The notes: generated by a model not told the origin, from the sequence alone. Positions 1 to 9,200 are shown, numbered from the stretch's first letter. The stretch is 22,806 nt of DNA from JBBQWR01 sp038210495 (GCA_038210495.1 JBBQWR010000066.1:1-22806); one strand, 5' to 3'. Made by a program: numbers and translations.

Positions 1-40
1 TGGAAATCAAACGACGATTGTTTACACTCTGTACTCATAG

Positions 41-110
41 GGCTGCCTCCGTGCCGTGGATCAAGTTGTGTTTAGCGACAACAACTTATGCCATAGCGGG
101 CAGCCTTTTT
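41..110 (+). terminator. Terminator-like hairpin with nested stem upstream of thrS
   Basis: A perfect 7-bp outer stem (GGCTGCC at 41-47, GGCAGCC at 99-105) is followed directly by five T residues (106-110). Inside the 51-nt loop a second stem is possible, AAGTTGT at 63-69 with ACAACTT at 81-87. The layout suits a rho-independent terminator of a gene lying before the window. It could instead be a leader attenuator or a small structured RNA. The long loop is unusual for a simple terminator. A candidate thrS promoter lies downstream of it, which favours the terminator of an upstream unit over control of thrS. Confidence 0.45.
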
Positions 111-158
111 CCATAGGGGCAGTGAGAAATGCGGGCTAGCCCCGTCCCCGAACGTCTC

Positions 159-186
159 TTGTTGTCAAACGGCCCGTTCCTATACT
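159..186 (+). promoter_or_regulatory. Candidate sigma70-type promoter for thrS
   Basis: TATACT at 181-186 matches the -10 consensus at five of six positions. TTGTTG at 159-164 is a weak -35 with a 16-bp spacer, and the overlapping TTGTCA at 162-167 matches better but is spaced too closely. Transcription would start near 193 and leave a leader of about 57 nt. No T-box sequence was recognised in the leader. The assignment rests on motif inspection only. Confidence 0.3.
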
Positions 187-249
187 TTTCAATACGGCAA
201 CCCAACCACGATCCGCGGCGGCTCTCCACCGAATCTCGAAAACTCGCTC

Positions 250-2253
250 ATGCTCAAAGTCAAACTTCCCGACGGCAGCGTTCGCCAATACGATCGTCGG
301 GTTCGCCCCATCGACATCGCATCCGATATTGGTCCCGGACTCGCGAAGGCCACGATCGCGGCCGAAGTGAACGGCCAGACCGTCGATTCCACGACGCCGC
401 TACCCTCGGACGGCGAGATCGCGATCCGCCTGCTCACCAAACGGGACGCCGAAGCGCTGCGGATCATGCGGCATTCGTGTGCCCATATCATGGCCCGCGC
501 GGTGATGCGACTGTTCGAGGGCGTGCAACTGGCATTCGGTCCGACCACCGAAAACGGGTTCTATTACGACATGAAGCTGCCTCGGCCGCTGAGCGAAGCC
601 GATTTTCCGGCGATCGAAGCCGAGATGGCCAAGCTCATCAATGCCGACGAGGCCTTCGAGCGAATCGAACAGCCCCGCGACAAGGCGCTCGAGCTGTGCC
701 GCGAGTTGCATCAAGATTTCAAGGTCGAGCACATTCAAGAAGGCTTGGCCGATCAGACCGAATTGTCATTCTATCGTCAGGGCGAATTCATCGATCTGTG
801 CCGCGGCCGACATATTCCGGCGGCTGGTGCGATCGGCGCGTTCAAGCTACTGAGCGTGGCCGGAGCTTATTGGAAGGGAGATCAGACTCGCGAGCAATTG
901 CAGCGGCTCTACGGTACGGCCTGGTTTAGCAAGGAAGACCTCGAAACCTATCTGAAGGCCGTCGAGGAAGCGAAGCGCCGCGACCATCGCGTGCTCGGCA
1001 AGCAGCTTGAGCTGTTCGCGACAAACCCGCTCGTTGGCTCGGGCCTTATTCTGTGGCTGCCCAAAGGCGCCGCGATTCGCGGAGTGCTCGAAAACTTCAC
1101 CAAGGAAGAACTAGCTCGGCGCGGTTATTCGCCCGTCTACACGCCGCATATTGGCAAGGTCGATCTGTATAAAGTCTCCGGCCACTATCCCTATTACTCT
1201 GACAGCCAGTTCAAGCCGATCGTGATGTCCGACGACGAGCAGTATTTGCTCAAACCGATGAACTGCCCGCATCACATCATGATCTATAAGACGAAGCCGC
1301 GCAGTTATCGCGACCTGCCCGTGCGGTTGGCTGAATTCGGCACGGTCTATCGCTACGAACAGTCGGGCGAGCTTGGCGGCATGACTCGGGTCCGCGGCTT
1401 CACGCAAGACGACGCCCATATCTTCTGCACGGAAGAGCAAGTCGCCGAGGAAGTCCGCGGCTGCATCGACTTTACTCAGACCGTGCTCAAATCGCTGGGC
1501 CTCACGGACTATCGCGCCCGGCTCGGATTCCGGGATCCGACGAGCGACAAATATGTCGGCAGCGCCGAAAGTTGGGACAAGGCCGAACGAGCGATCGAGC
1601 AGGTCGCCCGCGAGATGAATCTGCCGGGCTGCACTCCCGAACGCGGCGAGGCGGCCTTTTATGGCCCCAAGATCGACTTCGTCGTCGCCGACTGCATCGG
1701 CCGCGAGTGGCAATTGGGCACGGTGCAACTCGACTACAACCTGCCGAGCGCCGAGCGGTTCGACCTGGAATACATCGGGGCCGATAATCATCCGCACAAG
1801 CCGGTGATGATCCATCGCGCGCCACTCGGATCGATGGAACGGTTCATCGGCGTGTTGATCGAGCACTTCGCCGGAGCGTTTCCCCTCTGGCTCGCGCCCG
1901 AGCAAGTTCGCGTGTTATCGCTGAGCGAAAAAGTCGAGACGTTCGCCCGGGAGCTTGAGGCCAAACTTAGGTCCGCCGGTTTCCGCACGGCAGGCGACTA
2001 TCGGGCGGAAAAGATCAATTCTAAAATCCGCGACGCGCAGCTTGAGCTGATTCCCTACATGTTCGTCGTGGGGGGCAAGGAAGCGGCCGCCGGCACGGTC
2101 TCGGTTCGCGATCGCATTGAGGGCGACCTGGGCGTCATGTCGATCGACGCCGCGATCGAGAAGCTAACGGCGGAGGTGGCCTCAAAGCAGGTGCGCCAGG
2201 TCGTCAAAGCGGCGGCCCCGCTCGCCGATCACGGCAGCGCCAACGAGTATTGA
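250..2253 (+). CDS. thrS: Threonine--tRNA ligase
   Basis: This class II aminoacyl-tRNA synthetase charges tRNA-Thr with threonine in the cytoplasm. The 667 residues are near the usual length for bacterial ThrRS and the domain order is complete. A TGS domain (about 1-62) comes first, then the editing/SAD domain with HxxxH-type HSCAH at 75-79 and a second metal-site region around LCRGRH. The class II catalytic core and a C-terminal anticodon-binding domain follow. The expected zinc ligands of the catalytic site are visible as C339 in MNCPHH, H390 in DDAHIF and H522 in IHRAPLG, the last next to the motif 3 arginine. No strong Shine-Dalgarno sequence precedes the ATG at 250, but the TGS domain begins at once, which supports this start. 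infC does not follow, although it often does in other bacteria. The 3' end converges on the phosphofructokinase gene with 13 bp between. Confidence 0.97.
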   Translation: MLKVKLPDGSVRQYDRRVRPIDIASDIGPGLAKATIAAEVNGQTVDSTTPLPSDGEIAIRLLTKRDAEALRIMRHSCAHIMARAVMRLFEGVQLAFGPTTENGFYYDMKLPRPLSEADFPAIEAEMAKLINADEAFERIEQPRDKALELCRELHQDFKVEHIQEGLADQTELSFYRQGEFIDLCRGRHIPAAGAIGAFKLLSVAGAYWKGDQTREQLQRLYGTAWFSKEDLETYLKAVEEAKRRDHRVLGKQLELFATNPLVGSGLILWLPKGAAIRGVLENFTKEELARRGYSPVYTPHIGKVDLYKVSGHYPYYSDSQFKPIVMSDDEQYLLKPMNCPHHIMIYKTKPRSYRDLPVRLAEFGTVYRYEQSGELGGMTRVRGFTQDDAHIFCTEEQVAEEVRGCIDFTQTVLKSLGLTDYRARLGFRDPTSDKYVGSAESWDKAERAIEQVAREMNLPGCTPERGEAAFYGPKIDFVVADCIGREWQLGTVQLDYNLPSAERFDLEYIGADNHPHKPVMIHRAPLGSMERFIGVLIEHFAGAFPLWLAPEQVRVLSLSEKVETFARELEAKLRSAGFRTAGDYRAEKINSKIRDAQLELIPYMFVVGGKEAAAGTVSVRDRIEGDLGVMSIDAAIEKLTAEVASKQVRQVVKAAAPLADHGSANEY

Positions 2254-2266
2254 GCGGCAACTCGGC

Positions 2267-3586
2267 TCACTCGTTGACATACGTCTCCAGAAACCTCGCC
2301 AACTTGTAAAAATCCGACGCCGGTTCGACATATCGCACCACGGTCACCAGTGTCTCCGGATTCACGAGGTGCTCGAAATCCACGTACCGCAGTTCGAGTT
2401 GACCGGACACCGAGACCATCACGCCGTTAAGTCGCCGTTCGACCAGAGCCCGATAGGCGCCGACGCCCAATTGACTGCCGAGCATCACGTCGAACGCTTG
2501 CGGCTTGGCGCAGCGTGCTTCGTAGCCTAGTTGCAATCCGGTGATCTTGCGTTTCTTGCCGGTCTGCTTCTTGTATTCCTCCATCACCAGCTTGGCAAAC
2601 ATCCGGCACAGGTTGACTTGCGAGATGGCGATGTGGTCGTGGTCGTCGCGAGGAATGCCGCGGAGAAATTCGTCCGGCAAGAACTCGGCCAAACCCTCGG
2701 CCATCACGATCACGCCGTATTCTTTGCCCTCCTGCTCGTCGCGAACGCGCATCGTCTTCACGATCCGGTTTACGACTTCGCCGACGTTCATAACAGACCG
2801 GGATTTCTTTTCACCCGTCTTGGCGTCGGTCGATTCTTCGACGGCCGAGTACTTGCCGTAAATATCTTCGACGCTGATGACCAAGCTGGCTTCGCCCGAG
2901 ATCGCGGCGCCGTACGCCAGCCAACCGGCGCTGCGGCCCATCGTTTCGGCCAAGAAATAGGCTCGATTGGCCTCGGCGTCGGCCAGCAGGTTACGAATTT
3001 CGCCGGCGATCGTGTCGACCGCCGTGAAATAGCCAAACGTGAAATCGATGCCCATGTAATCGTTGTCGATCGTCTTGGGCAGATGCACGACCGGGATACG
3101 TCGGCTGCCGGGGGGAAGACGGTCTTGAAACAGTTTGAATTTATTCGCCGTTTTCAGCGTGTCGTCGCCGCCGATCGAAACGAGCGCGTCGACTTCCAGC
3201 GAGCACAGAGCCTCGTACACGGTGCGTAGCGCGGCCGATCGCTTCGGATCGTCCAAATGGCTCGGATGCGAGACATCTTTACCCGGATTCGCTCGGGCGG
3301 TGCCGATCAAAATTCCTTGCGAGTTTCGCGTTCGCCGGAGCCGTTGGTGGTCGATCATGATGTAGTGCTTGCCCTCGACCAGCGGCTTTTCGGGGCTGTA
3401 TTCCACCAGATTCGAATAGCCATTGAGCACGCCGACGACCTGGATATCGTTCCGCAAAAAGGAGACGGCGGCCGTTGAGATCACGGCGTTCGCGGCCGGG
3501 GCCGGACCGCCGGCAAATAAGATCGCGGCCTTGCGAAAAGGATGATCGACGCGCTGCGGTCGAGAGAGCGGCGTGGAGGCGGCCAT
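2267..3586 (-). CDS. pfp: Diphosphate-dependent 6-phosphofructokinase
   Basis: The 439-residue protein belongs to the phosphofructokinase family, which interconverts fructose 6-phosphate and fructose 1,6-bisphosphate in glycolysis. The phosphoryl-donor site reads GGDD (139-142) where ATP-dependent enzymes usually have GGDG. The catalytic loop reads PKTIDND (170-176), with lysine before the TIDND motif. Both are hallmarks of the PPi-dependent type, which can run reversibly. The N-terminal phosphate-binding loop is FAGGPAPAAN (24-33), and MGRSAG (216-221) is the substrate-binding segment. The start is supported by AGGGA six bases upstream of the ATG. The gene stands alone on the minus strand, divergent from the isomerase gene and convergent with thrS. 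The donor is read from motifs and has not been tested. Confidence 0.92.
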   Translation of the reverse strand: MAASTPLSRPQRVDHPFRKAAILFAGGPAPAANAVISTAAVSFLRNDIQVVGVLNGYSNLVEYSPEKPLVEGKHYIMIDHQRLRRTRNSQGILIGTARANPGKDVSHPSHLDDPKRSAALRTVYEALCSLEVDALVSIGGDDTLKTANKFKLFQDRLPPGSRRIPVVHLPKTIDNDYMGIDFTFGYFTAVDTIAGEIRNLLADAEANRAYFLAETMGRSAGWLAYGAAISGEASLVISVEDIYGKYSAVEESTDAKTGEKKSRSVMNVGEVVNRIVKTMRVRDEQEGKEYGVIVMAEGLAEFLPDEFLRGIPRDDHDHIAISQVNLCRMFAKLVMEEYKKQTGKKRKITGLQLGYEARCAKPQAFDVMLGSQLGVGAYRALVERRLNGVMVSVSGQLELRYVDFEHLVNPETLVTVVRYVEPASDFYKLARFLETYVNE

Positions 3587-3632
3587 AGTCTATCCCTATG
3601 TTCCAGTCGTTACGATTGGCGAAATTTTCCTG

Positions 3633-3638
3633 AGTATA
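3633..3638 (-). promoter_or_regulatory. Candidate -10 element for the phosphofructokinase gene
   Basis: On the minus strand this reads TATACT, five of six matches to the -10 consensus. It would place the transcript start about 40 nt before the ATG at 3586. No convincing -35 is seen at the right spacing, so the call is tentative. Confidence 0.25.
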
Positions 3639-3767
3639 CGCCCCGATCGCCAACTGCGGGAGGGGAGCGAACGCCGCGAACCCCGCGCGAACGTCTTCAT
3701 TAGTCGCGCACGGTTGCGACGCGACTTTCTTCCTTCGCAATCAGATCGCGTCGCAGACGAGCTCGGC

Positions 3768-3773
3768 TATAAT
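3768..3773 (+). promoter_or_regulatory. Candidate -10 element (TATAAT) for the isomerase gene
   Basis: A perfect TATAAT lies 39 bp before the ATG at 3813, in the intergenic region shared with the divergent phosphofructokinase gene. No clear -35 is visible 17 bp upstream. The AT-rich hexamer stands out against GC-rich surroundings. The transcript would start near 3780 and include the Shine-Dalgarno GGAG at 3803-3806. Confidence 0.4.
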
Positions 3774-3812
3774 GAATGGAATTTAATTCACGTCGCGTTG
3801 CCGGAGTAGCAC

Positions 3813-4751
3813 ATGCCGAAGCTTGCCGCGTTCCCCAAAGCGTTTATGGACGAGATGTGCGTCGCCGGCACGATCGCAATTCACGATTGGGCCGAAATGG
3901 CCGCGACGCTCGAAGTCGATGGTCTGGAGTTCTACTCGGGCTTTCTCGAACTGGCCGACCGCAGGGCTTGGCCAGCCGCACGGCGCGAGGTCGAGAATCG
4001 CGGCATGACGATTCCCATGCTCTGCTGCTCGCCCGATTTCACGCATCCGGATCCCGAGTTCCGCCGCCGGCAGATCGAGCTGGAATTGGGTTGGATCGAC
4101 ATGGCCGAAGCGCTCGGCGCCCGATTCTGCCGCGTGCTGTCCGGCCAGCGGCGGCCGGACGTCTCGCGCGAGGATGGAATTCGCTACGCGGCCGAGAGCA
4201 TCAAAGCTTGCTTGCCCCATGCGGCGGCGGCCGGCGTGACGCTGATCATCGAGAATCACTATAAGGACAACTATTGGCAATATCCGGAGTTCGCCCAGCG
4301 GATGGATGTATTTTGCGATTTGATCGCCCAGATTGACGATCCACATTTTGGCGTGAACTACGACCCGAGCAACACCCTCTTGGCCGGCGAGGACCCGCTC
4401 GAGCTGCTTCGCCGCGTGAAGCACCGCGTGGTCACGATGCACGCCAGCGACCGTTATTTGGTCGAGGGTACGATCGACGATCTGCGCCGCGAGGAAGACA
4501 GCGTCGGCTACGCCCGGCGGCTGCGGCACGGCGAGATCGGTTGTGGCCTGAACGACTACGACGCGATTTTCAGCGAGCTTTCGGCGGTCGGCTTCAATGG
4601 CTGGATCAGCATCGAAGACGGCGTGGAGGGCCTGGACCAGCTCCGCCGCAGCGCGGATTTTCTGCGGCGCAAGATTAACGAGCACTGGCCGGGGGGACAG
4701 AGTCGGGAGACGGGAGTCGGGAGTCGGGAGTCAGGCAGACGAAGCACATAG
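3813..4751 (+). CDS. Sugar phosphate isomerase/epimerase (xylose isomerase-like TIM barrel)
   Basis: The 312-residue protein has the AP endonuclease 2/xylose isomerase-like barrel of the sugar phosphate isomerase/epimerase group. Likely divalent-metal ligands occur in the expected order: E147 (IIENHY), D184 (NYDPSN), H210 (MHASD) and E268 (SIEDG). Family members isomerise or epimerise sugars, inositols or hydroxypyruvate; the substrate cannot be read here. No signal peptide is seen, so a cytoplasmic role is likely. The start is supported by GGAG at 3803-3806, six bases upstream. The fold appears complete near residue 295. Residues from about 297 to the end (QSRETGVGSRESG...) are encoded by the repeat element at 4702-4837, and the TAG stop lies inside its inner arm. 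The gene appears monocistronic. Confidence 0.85.
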   Translation: MPKLAAFPKAFMDEMCVAGTIAIHDWAEMAATLEVDGLEFYSGFLELADRRAWPAARREVENRGMTIPMLCCSPDFTHPDPEFRRRQIELELGWIDMAEALGARFCRVLSGQRRPDVSREDGIRYAAESIKACLPHAAAAGVTLIIENHYKDNYWQYPEFAQRMDVFCDLIAQIDDPHFGVNYDPSNTLLAGEDPLELLRRVKHRVVTMHASDRYLVEGTIDDLRREEDSVGYARRLRHGEIGCGLNDYDAIFSELSAVGFNGWISIEDGVEGLDQLRRSADFLRRKINEHWPGGQSRETGVGSRESGRRST

Positions 4752-4837
4752 CCGCGGCATTCTGCTGCGCCGTGAGACATCGGCCACGCATGACGGCGCA
4801 GTAGGATGCCGCGGCTATGTAACTCCCGTCTCCCGAC
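4702..4837. repeat. Nested inverted-repeat element with tandem heptamers
   Basis: The outer arms are 16-bp perfect inverted repeats (4702-4717 and 4822-4837). The inner arms are 28 bp (4746-4773 and 4793-4820) with 26 matches, and both mismatches become G-U pairs in RNA. The inner loop is 19 nt. The left outer arm runs into four tandem 7-bp units of CGGGAG(A/T) at 4704-4731, so the left side looks expanded relative to the right. The whole unit can form a very stable hairpin. It overlaps the 3' end of the isomerase gene. It could be a REP/MITE-like mobile unit, and it could also act as a terminator or mRNA stabiliser; no transposase is encoded. Confidence 0.85.
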
Positions 4838-4873
4838 TTCGCCCTTCTCTGTACATTGGTCGCTTCCGGGTCG

Positions 4874-4879
4874 TATAAT
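4874..4879 (+). promoter_or_regulatory. Candidate -10 element (TATAAT) for the lipoprotein-ccsBA unit
   Basis: A perfect TATAAT lies just after the inverted-repeat element. Transcription would start close to 4886, exactly where an in-frame ATG occurs. That argues against using that ATG and for the downstream ATG at 4982. The -35 region (GTACAT at 4851-4856, 17-bp spacing) is weak. Confidence 0.4.
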
Positions 4880-4981
4880 CATCAGATGAAGCTCCGATCT
4901 CCAAAAACCCCACCCGGGCGGCGATTTATCGGCGGCTTGCCCGCATGTGACGTCCGCCGCCGTGCTTCCATCCCACGCCCC

Positions 4982-6190
4982 ATGCTCTCCGATCGCCAGT
5001 CATCGCTGGTCCGCGCTCGAATTGCGGCTTTTTGCTGCATGGGAGGCTTGTTGTTCGCCTTGCCGGGCTGTCAAAAGGCGGACGAAATCGAGCATTACGA
5101 GGTCGTGAAGCCAGAAGTCTTGCAGAAGGAACTGTATCACGACTCGCCCTCGGCCGGCGGCGCCAGCGCCGCCGTCGCTCGGCAGGACCGAATGCTGGCG
5201 GCGATCGTGCCGCATGGCGAAAAATTCTGGTTCTTTAAAGTTGTTGGGCCTGATGGCGCCGTCGTCGAAAATCAAAAGTCATTCGTGACATTTTTGAACT
5301 CGATTAAGTTCGACTCCGCCGACGACGCGCCGCCCCAGTGGTCGCTGCCGGTGGGCTGGACCCAAAAGCCGGGCTCGGAAATGCGGTTCGCCACGATCGT
5401 CATGACCGGTGGTGCGGCGTCCCTGGATTTGGCCGTCAGCTCACTGCCCAAAACCGAAGGCGACAATAAAGCCCAGCTTGAGAAATCGCTGCTAGAAAAT
5501 GTGAACCGCTGGCGAGGCCAATTCCGCTTGCGACCGGTCGGCCCGGAACGTTTGGCCGACGAATTGCATAAATTCAAAATAGCCGACACGACGGCCTATT
5601 TAATTGCCATCACAGGCAAGTATCAAGCGGGGGGCATGGCCGGAGCCCCGTTCGCAGGCGGACCGGCCAATACGGCGGCCGGTTCTGGCGGAGAAAAGTC
5701 TTTGCCCGCCGGTCATCCACCGATCGACGCAGCCAGCACCGGCGACGCCGGCGCGGCGCCGCCAAGCGACTTGAAATTCCACGCTCCCGACGGCTGGAAA
5801 GTCGGCCAAACCACGGGCTTCAGTTCGGCCAGTTTTGTCGTTCGCGATGGCGCTCGCAAGGCGCAGATTACGGCCACGCCGCTCGATGGCGATCTCACGC
5901 CCGATAGTTTGCTGGCCAACGTCAATCGCTGGCGCCGGCAAATCGGTCTCGATCCGACCGACCAACCCGCACTCGCGGCCATCGTCAAAAAGATCCTGAT
6001 CGGCGGCGAGCAAGCCAGCTATGTGGCATTGGCCGGACCAGAGAGCGCGATCCTGGGCGCGATCACGTCGCACGCAGGTCGTCTCTGGTTTTTCAAGCTC
6101 CAAGGGGATAAACAGTTGGCCGAGCGCGAAAAATCCAACTTCGAGTCGTTCGTTAAGTCAATCAAGTTCGCCGATGACGGCAGTAAGTAA
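4982..6190 (+). CDS. Putative lipoprotein with mirrored internal duplication, upstream of ccsBA
   Basis: I do not recognise a named family. From the ATG at 4982 the protein has 402 residues. A basic n-region and a hydrophobic core end in LPGC, with the lipidated cysteine at C30, so it is probably a lipoprotein facing the periplasm. The open frame extends upstream to an ATG at 4886, but that would bury the signal peptide. Two segment types are each present twice: A (about 71-110, with KFWFFK and SIKF) and A' (357-398, with RLWFFK and SIKF); B (118-180, with GW and NVNRWR) and B' (264-322, again GW and NVNRWR). They are arranged A-B-linker-B'-A', and the linker (about 217-262) is rich in Gly, Ala and Pro. 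The stop is 13 bp before ccsBA, so co-transcription is likely. A role in cytochrome biogenesis or redox is only inferred from position. Confidence 0.75.
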   Translation: MLSDRQSSLVRARIAAFCCMGGLLFALPGCQKADEIEHYEVVKPEVLQKELYHDSPSAGGASAAVARQDRMLAAIVPHGEKFWFFKVVGPDGAVVENQKSFVTFLNSIKFDSADDAPPQWSLPVGWTQKPGSEMRFATIVMTGGAASLDLAVSSLPKTEGDNKAQLEKSLLENVNRWRGQFRLRPVGPERLADELHKFKIADTTAYLIAITGKYQAGGMAGAPFAGGPANTAAGSGGEKSLPAGHPPIDAASTGDAGAAPPSDLKFHAPDGWKVGQTTGFSSASFVVRDGARKAQITATPLDGDLTPDSLLANVNRWRRQIGLDPTDQPALAAIVKKILIGGEQASYVALAGPESAILGAITSHAGRLWFFKLQGDKQLAEREKSNFESFVKSIKFADDGSK

Positions 6191-6203
6191 TCGGAGCCCA
6201 GCG

Positions 6204-9200
6204 ATGGCGACTGATGTAATGCCTGCCGATACGGCCACGGAATTGGACAGCGGACGGGCTTTTTTCAAGCCTCGTGCTCGCGAAGAGTTGGCGCTCTGGA
6301 AGAAAATTGTCCAGCCACTGGCCTCGCTGAAGCTGACCGTCGCGCTTTTTGCGATGGCGATTTTTATCGTGTTCGTCGGCACCCTGGCCCAGGTCGATCA
6401 GGATATCTGGGTGGTCATCCGCCAGTATTTCCGGACAGCATTTGCCTGGATCGACTTGAAAATTTTCTTTCCGCCGTCGTGGGAGTCGGCCGACGCGCAG
6501 TTTTTCGGCAGTAGCGCCGTCCATTGGCTTATGGGCAAAGGGTTTTACTTTCCCGGAGGTTGGCTGATTGGGACGGTAATGGCCGTCAATCTGGTCGCGG
6601 CCCATCTGGTGCGTTTCAAAATACAGGCCCGCGGAAATCGGCTGGCGACCGGAATCGTCGCGTTTGCCGCGGCGATCGGTGTCACTTGGTGGGTGGTTGC
6701 CCATGCGAGCTTTACGGGCGGTGTTGTCGATCAAACGGCGTCGCCCGAGTTTTGGTCGTGGCTCTGGATGGGCATCAAAAGCTGTTTACTGGCCGTCGTG
6801 ATCGCGGGCGTCTATCGGCTCGCGACGATGGATTGGAACAACCGCTTGGCTTGGTGGCTGTTACTCTTCGCAACGCTGGCCATCGCGATGCTCGGCAGTT
6901 GGTTTCAAATGAGCGGCCTGAATCCCGATGGCTCGGCGATGCGTATTCTCTGGCAGTTGATTCAAGGCAGCGCCGCCGGTCTGGCCATCTATGGCGCTTG
7001 CCTGCTGATCTTCAAAAATCGCGCCGGCATCGTCGTGATCCATCTGGGCGTGGGCCTGATGATGTTCAACGAACTGTTCGTCGGCATGACGAATGTCGAG
7101 TCGCAGATGACACTCCGCGAAGGAGAAGCTCGCAACTATTCCGAGGACATTCGGGGCGTGGAACTGGCCGTGGTCGATTCGTCCGACCCGCGAATGGAAG
7201 CGGTCACCGTTATTCCCAAGTCGCTGCTCACCGACGGCGCCGTCATCAGCGACGCGCGATTGCCGTTCGATATTCAAGTGGTCAAGTTCATTCAGAACGC
7301 CGGGCTTCGCGCGGCCATGCCGGACGACGCCAATCCGGCCACGGCCGGCGCGGGACTGCAAAACATCGCCGTCGAGTTGCGCCCCGGCGCGGGCGCCGAT
7401 TCGTCGAGCAAAGTCGACGTATCGGCCGCGTATCTCAAGCTGCTGAAGAAGGACTCGAAGGAGTCGCTCGGCACGCGGCTCGTCGGGGTCGAAGTGCCGC
7501 AACACGACCAGATTGAAGTCGGCAAAACCAAGTACGATATCGCGCTTCGATTCAAACGCGTCTATAAGCCCTACTCGATTCACCTGGATTCCGTTAGCAA
7601 GAGCGACTACGCGGGCACCGAAACGCCGCGCGATTATTCGTCGTTCATCCACCTGATCGATGGCGATCGGCACGTGGATCTGCAAGACAAGCGAATTTGG
7701 ATGAACAACCCACTGCGCTATGAAGGCGAGACCCTGTACCAAACGAATTTTTCGCAGATGCCGGACGGCACGAAGTATTCGACCTTGAGCATCGTCGCTA
7801 ATCGGGCTTGGATGATTCCGTACGTCGGCTGCATGATCGTCGTCGTCGGTCTTTTGGCTCATTTCATGACGGTGCTCGGCCGATTTATCCGGCGCCGCAC
7901 GGATGAAGACCGCGTTGCCGCGAGCCCGGTAGCCCGATCGAATGTGCTGGTCGCCGAATTGGCGGAACCGAAATCGGCAAGTTCACGATCGAACGGCAAG
8001 AATCGAGCAGCCCATCGGCCGGCGGCGCGCAACGACTTTGGAGATCACATCTCTGAGCCGCTTTCGGAGCCCCGGTCGGCGGTGGTTACTTATTTGCCGT
8101 GGGTCGTCGTGGCGGTGTTCGCCGGCTGGGCAGTGAGCATGGCAATTCCGCCGTCCGCTTCGAGCGACTCGATGAATTACTACGAGTTCGGTAAATTGCC
8201 CGTGCAAGACGGCGGGCGAATAAAGCCCTTCGATACGCTGGCCCAAAACACGCTTCGCGTGATTTCCGAAAAATCGACTTACAAAGACGCCGACAAGCAT
8301 TCGCACACGGCCGTCCAGTGGTTGCTGGATGTGATTGCCGATCCGAAGGCCGCCGAAGAGCATCGCGTATTTCGCATCGACAACGTCGACGTGCAAACGG
8401 CTTTGCATCTGACGCCCCGGCAAGATCTGACGTATTCGATGAGCGAGATCGTGGAGCACTTCGACGAGTTGGCCAAACAGGTGAATCTGGCCAAGGATGT
8501 CGATGGCGCGAAGCTCAGTTTGGTGCAGAAGAAAATTCTCGATCTTGGCAAGCGAGTGAGCTTGTTTCTCGACATCCAAGAGGGTTTTACGCCGATCGCT
8601 TGGCCTGAACTGCCGACTCGCGAAGAGATCGACAAAGACCCGGAAGCCGCCAAGAGCAGGTTCATCGCCGAGTTCGGGAAATGGCGGAAGCAGACGGAGC
8701 GAGTGCATGCCGGCTTCGAGCAGCGGCCGCGACCGATGGCCGTGCCCCTGGCCGATGGCAAATTGCAATGGGAGCCATTCGCGCTGGCGCACGATGAGGC
8801 CTTCGCCCAAACGGTGCTCCAGCAGAAGGACAAGCTGAATCCGGCGCTCGAGTCGTTGCGGAGCATCTTTGCCGCTTACGGTAGCCACGATGTGAAAGCG
8901 TTTAACAGCGAGGTTGTCAAATATAGAGACTGGCTCGAAGCGGCCCAGCCCGTGAAAGGGCTGGACATGCCCAAGGTGCAATTCGAGACGTACTTCAATT
9001 TCTTTAGCCCCTTTTATGCGGCTGCGGTACTGTACTTGGTCGCGCTGCTGCTGGCTTTCGTCGGCCTGCTCGGCTTTGGCTCGAACTGGGGCGCCGCGCT
9101 CAATCGAGGCGCTTTTTGGTTGATCGTCGTCGCTCTGGCGATTCACGGCTGGGGACTGGTGGCGCGGATGCAAATCTCCGGTCGTCCGCCGGTCACGAAT

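Noticed and set aside
187..249. T-box riboswitch for thrS
   Set aside because: No T-box sequence or antiterminator/terminator pair was recognised between the candidate promoter and the start codon.
129..929. 266-residue open frame overlapping the thrS start
   Set aside because: The translation is Arg/Ser-rich with no domain, and thrS in the other frame has all the expected motifs from its first residues.
3776..4264. 162-residue open frame overlapping the isomerase start
   Set aside because: It begins near the -10 box and reads Arg-rich sequence without domains. The isomerase frame has a Shine-Dalgarno and metal ligands.
4704..4731. CRISPR-like repeat array
   Set aside because: The repeats are contiguous 7-bp units without spacers and belong to the inverted-repeat element.
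4886..4981. Longer N-terminus for the lipoprotein starting at 4886
   Set aside because: It would place the signal peptide more than 30 residues inside the chain, and the ATG coincides with the expected transcript start of the TATAAT at 4874.
7983..9173. 396-residue open frame antisense to ccsBA
   Set aside because: It is a shadow of the coding strand; the sense protein has clear transmembrane segments and the WWD motif.
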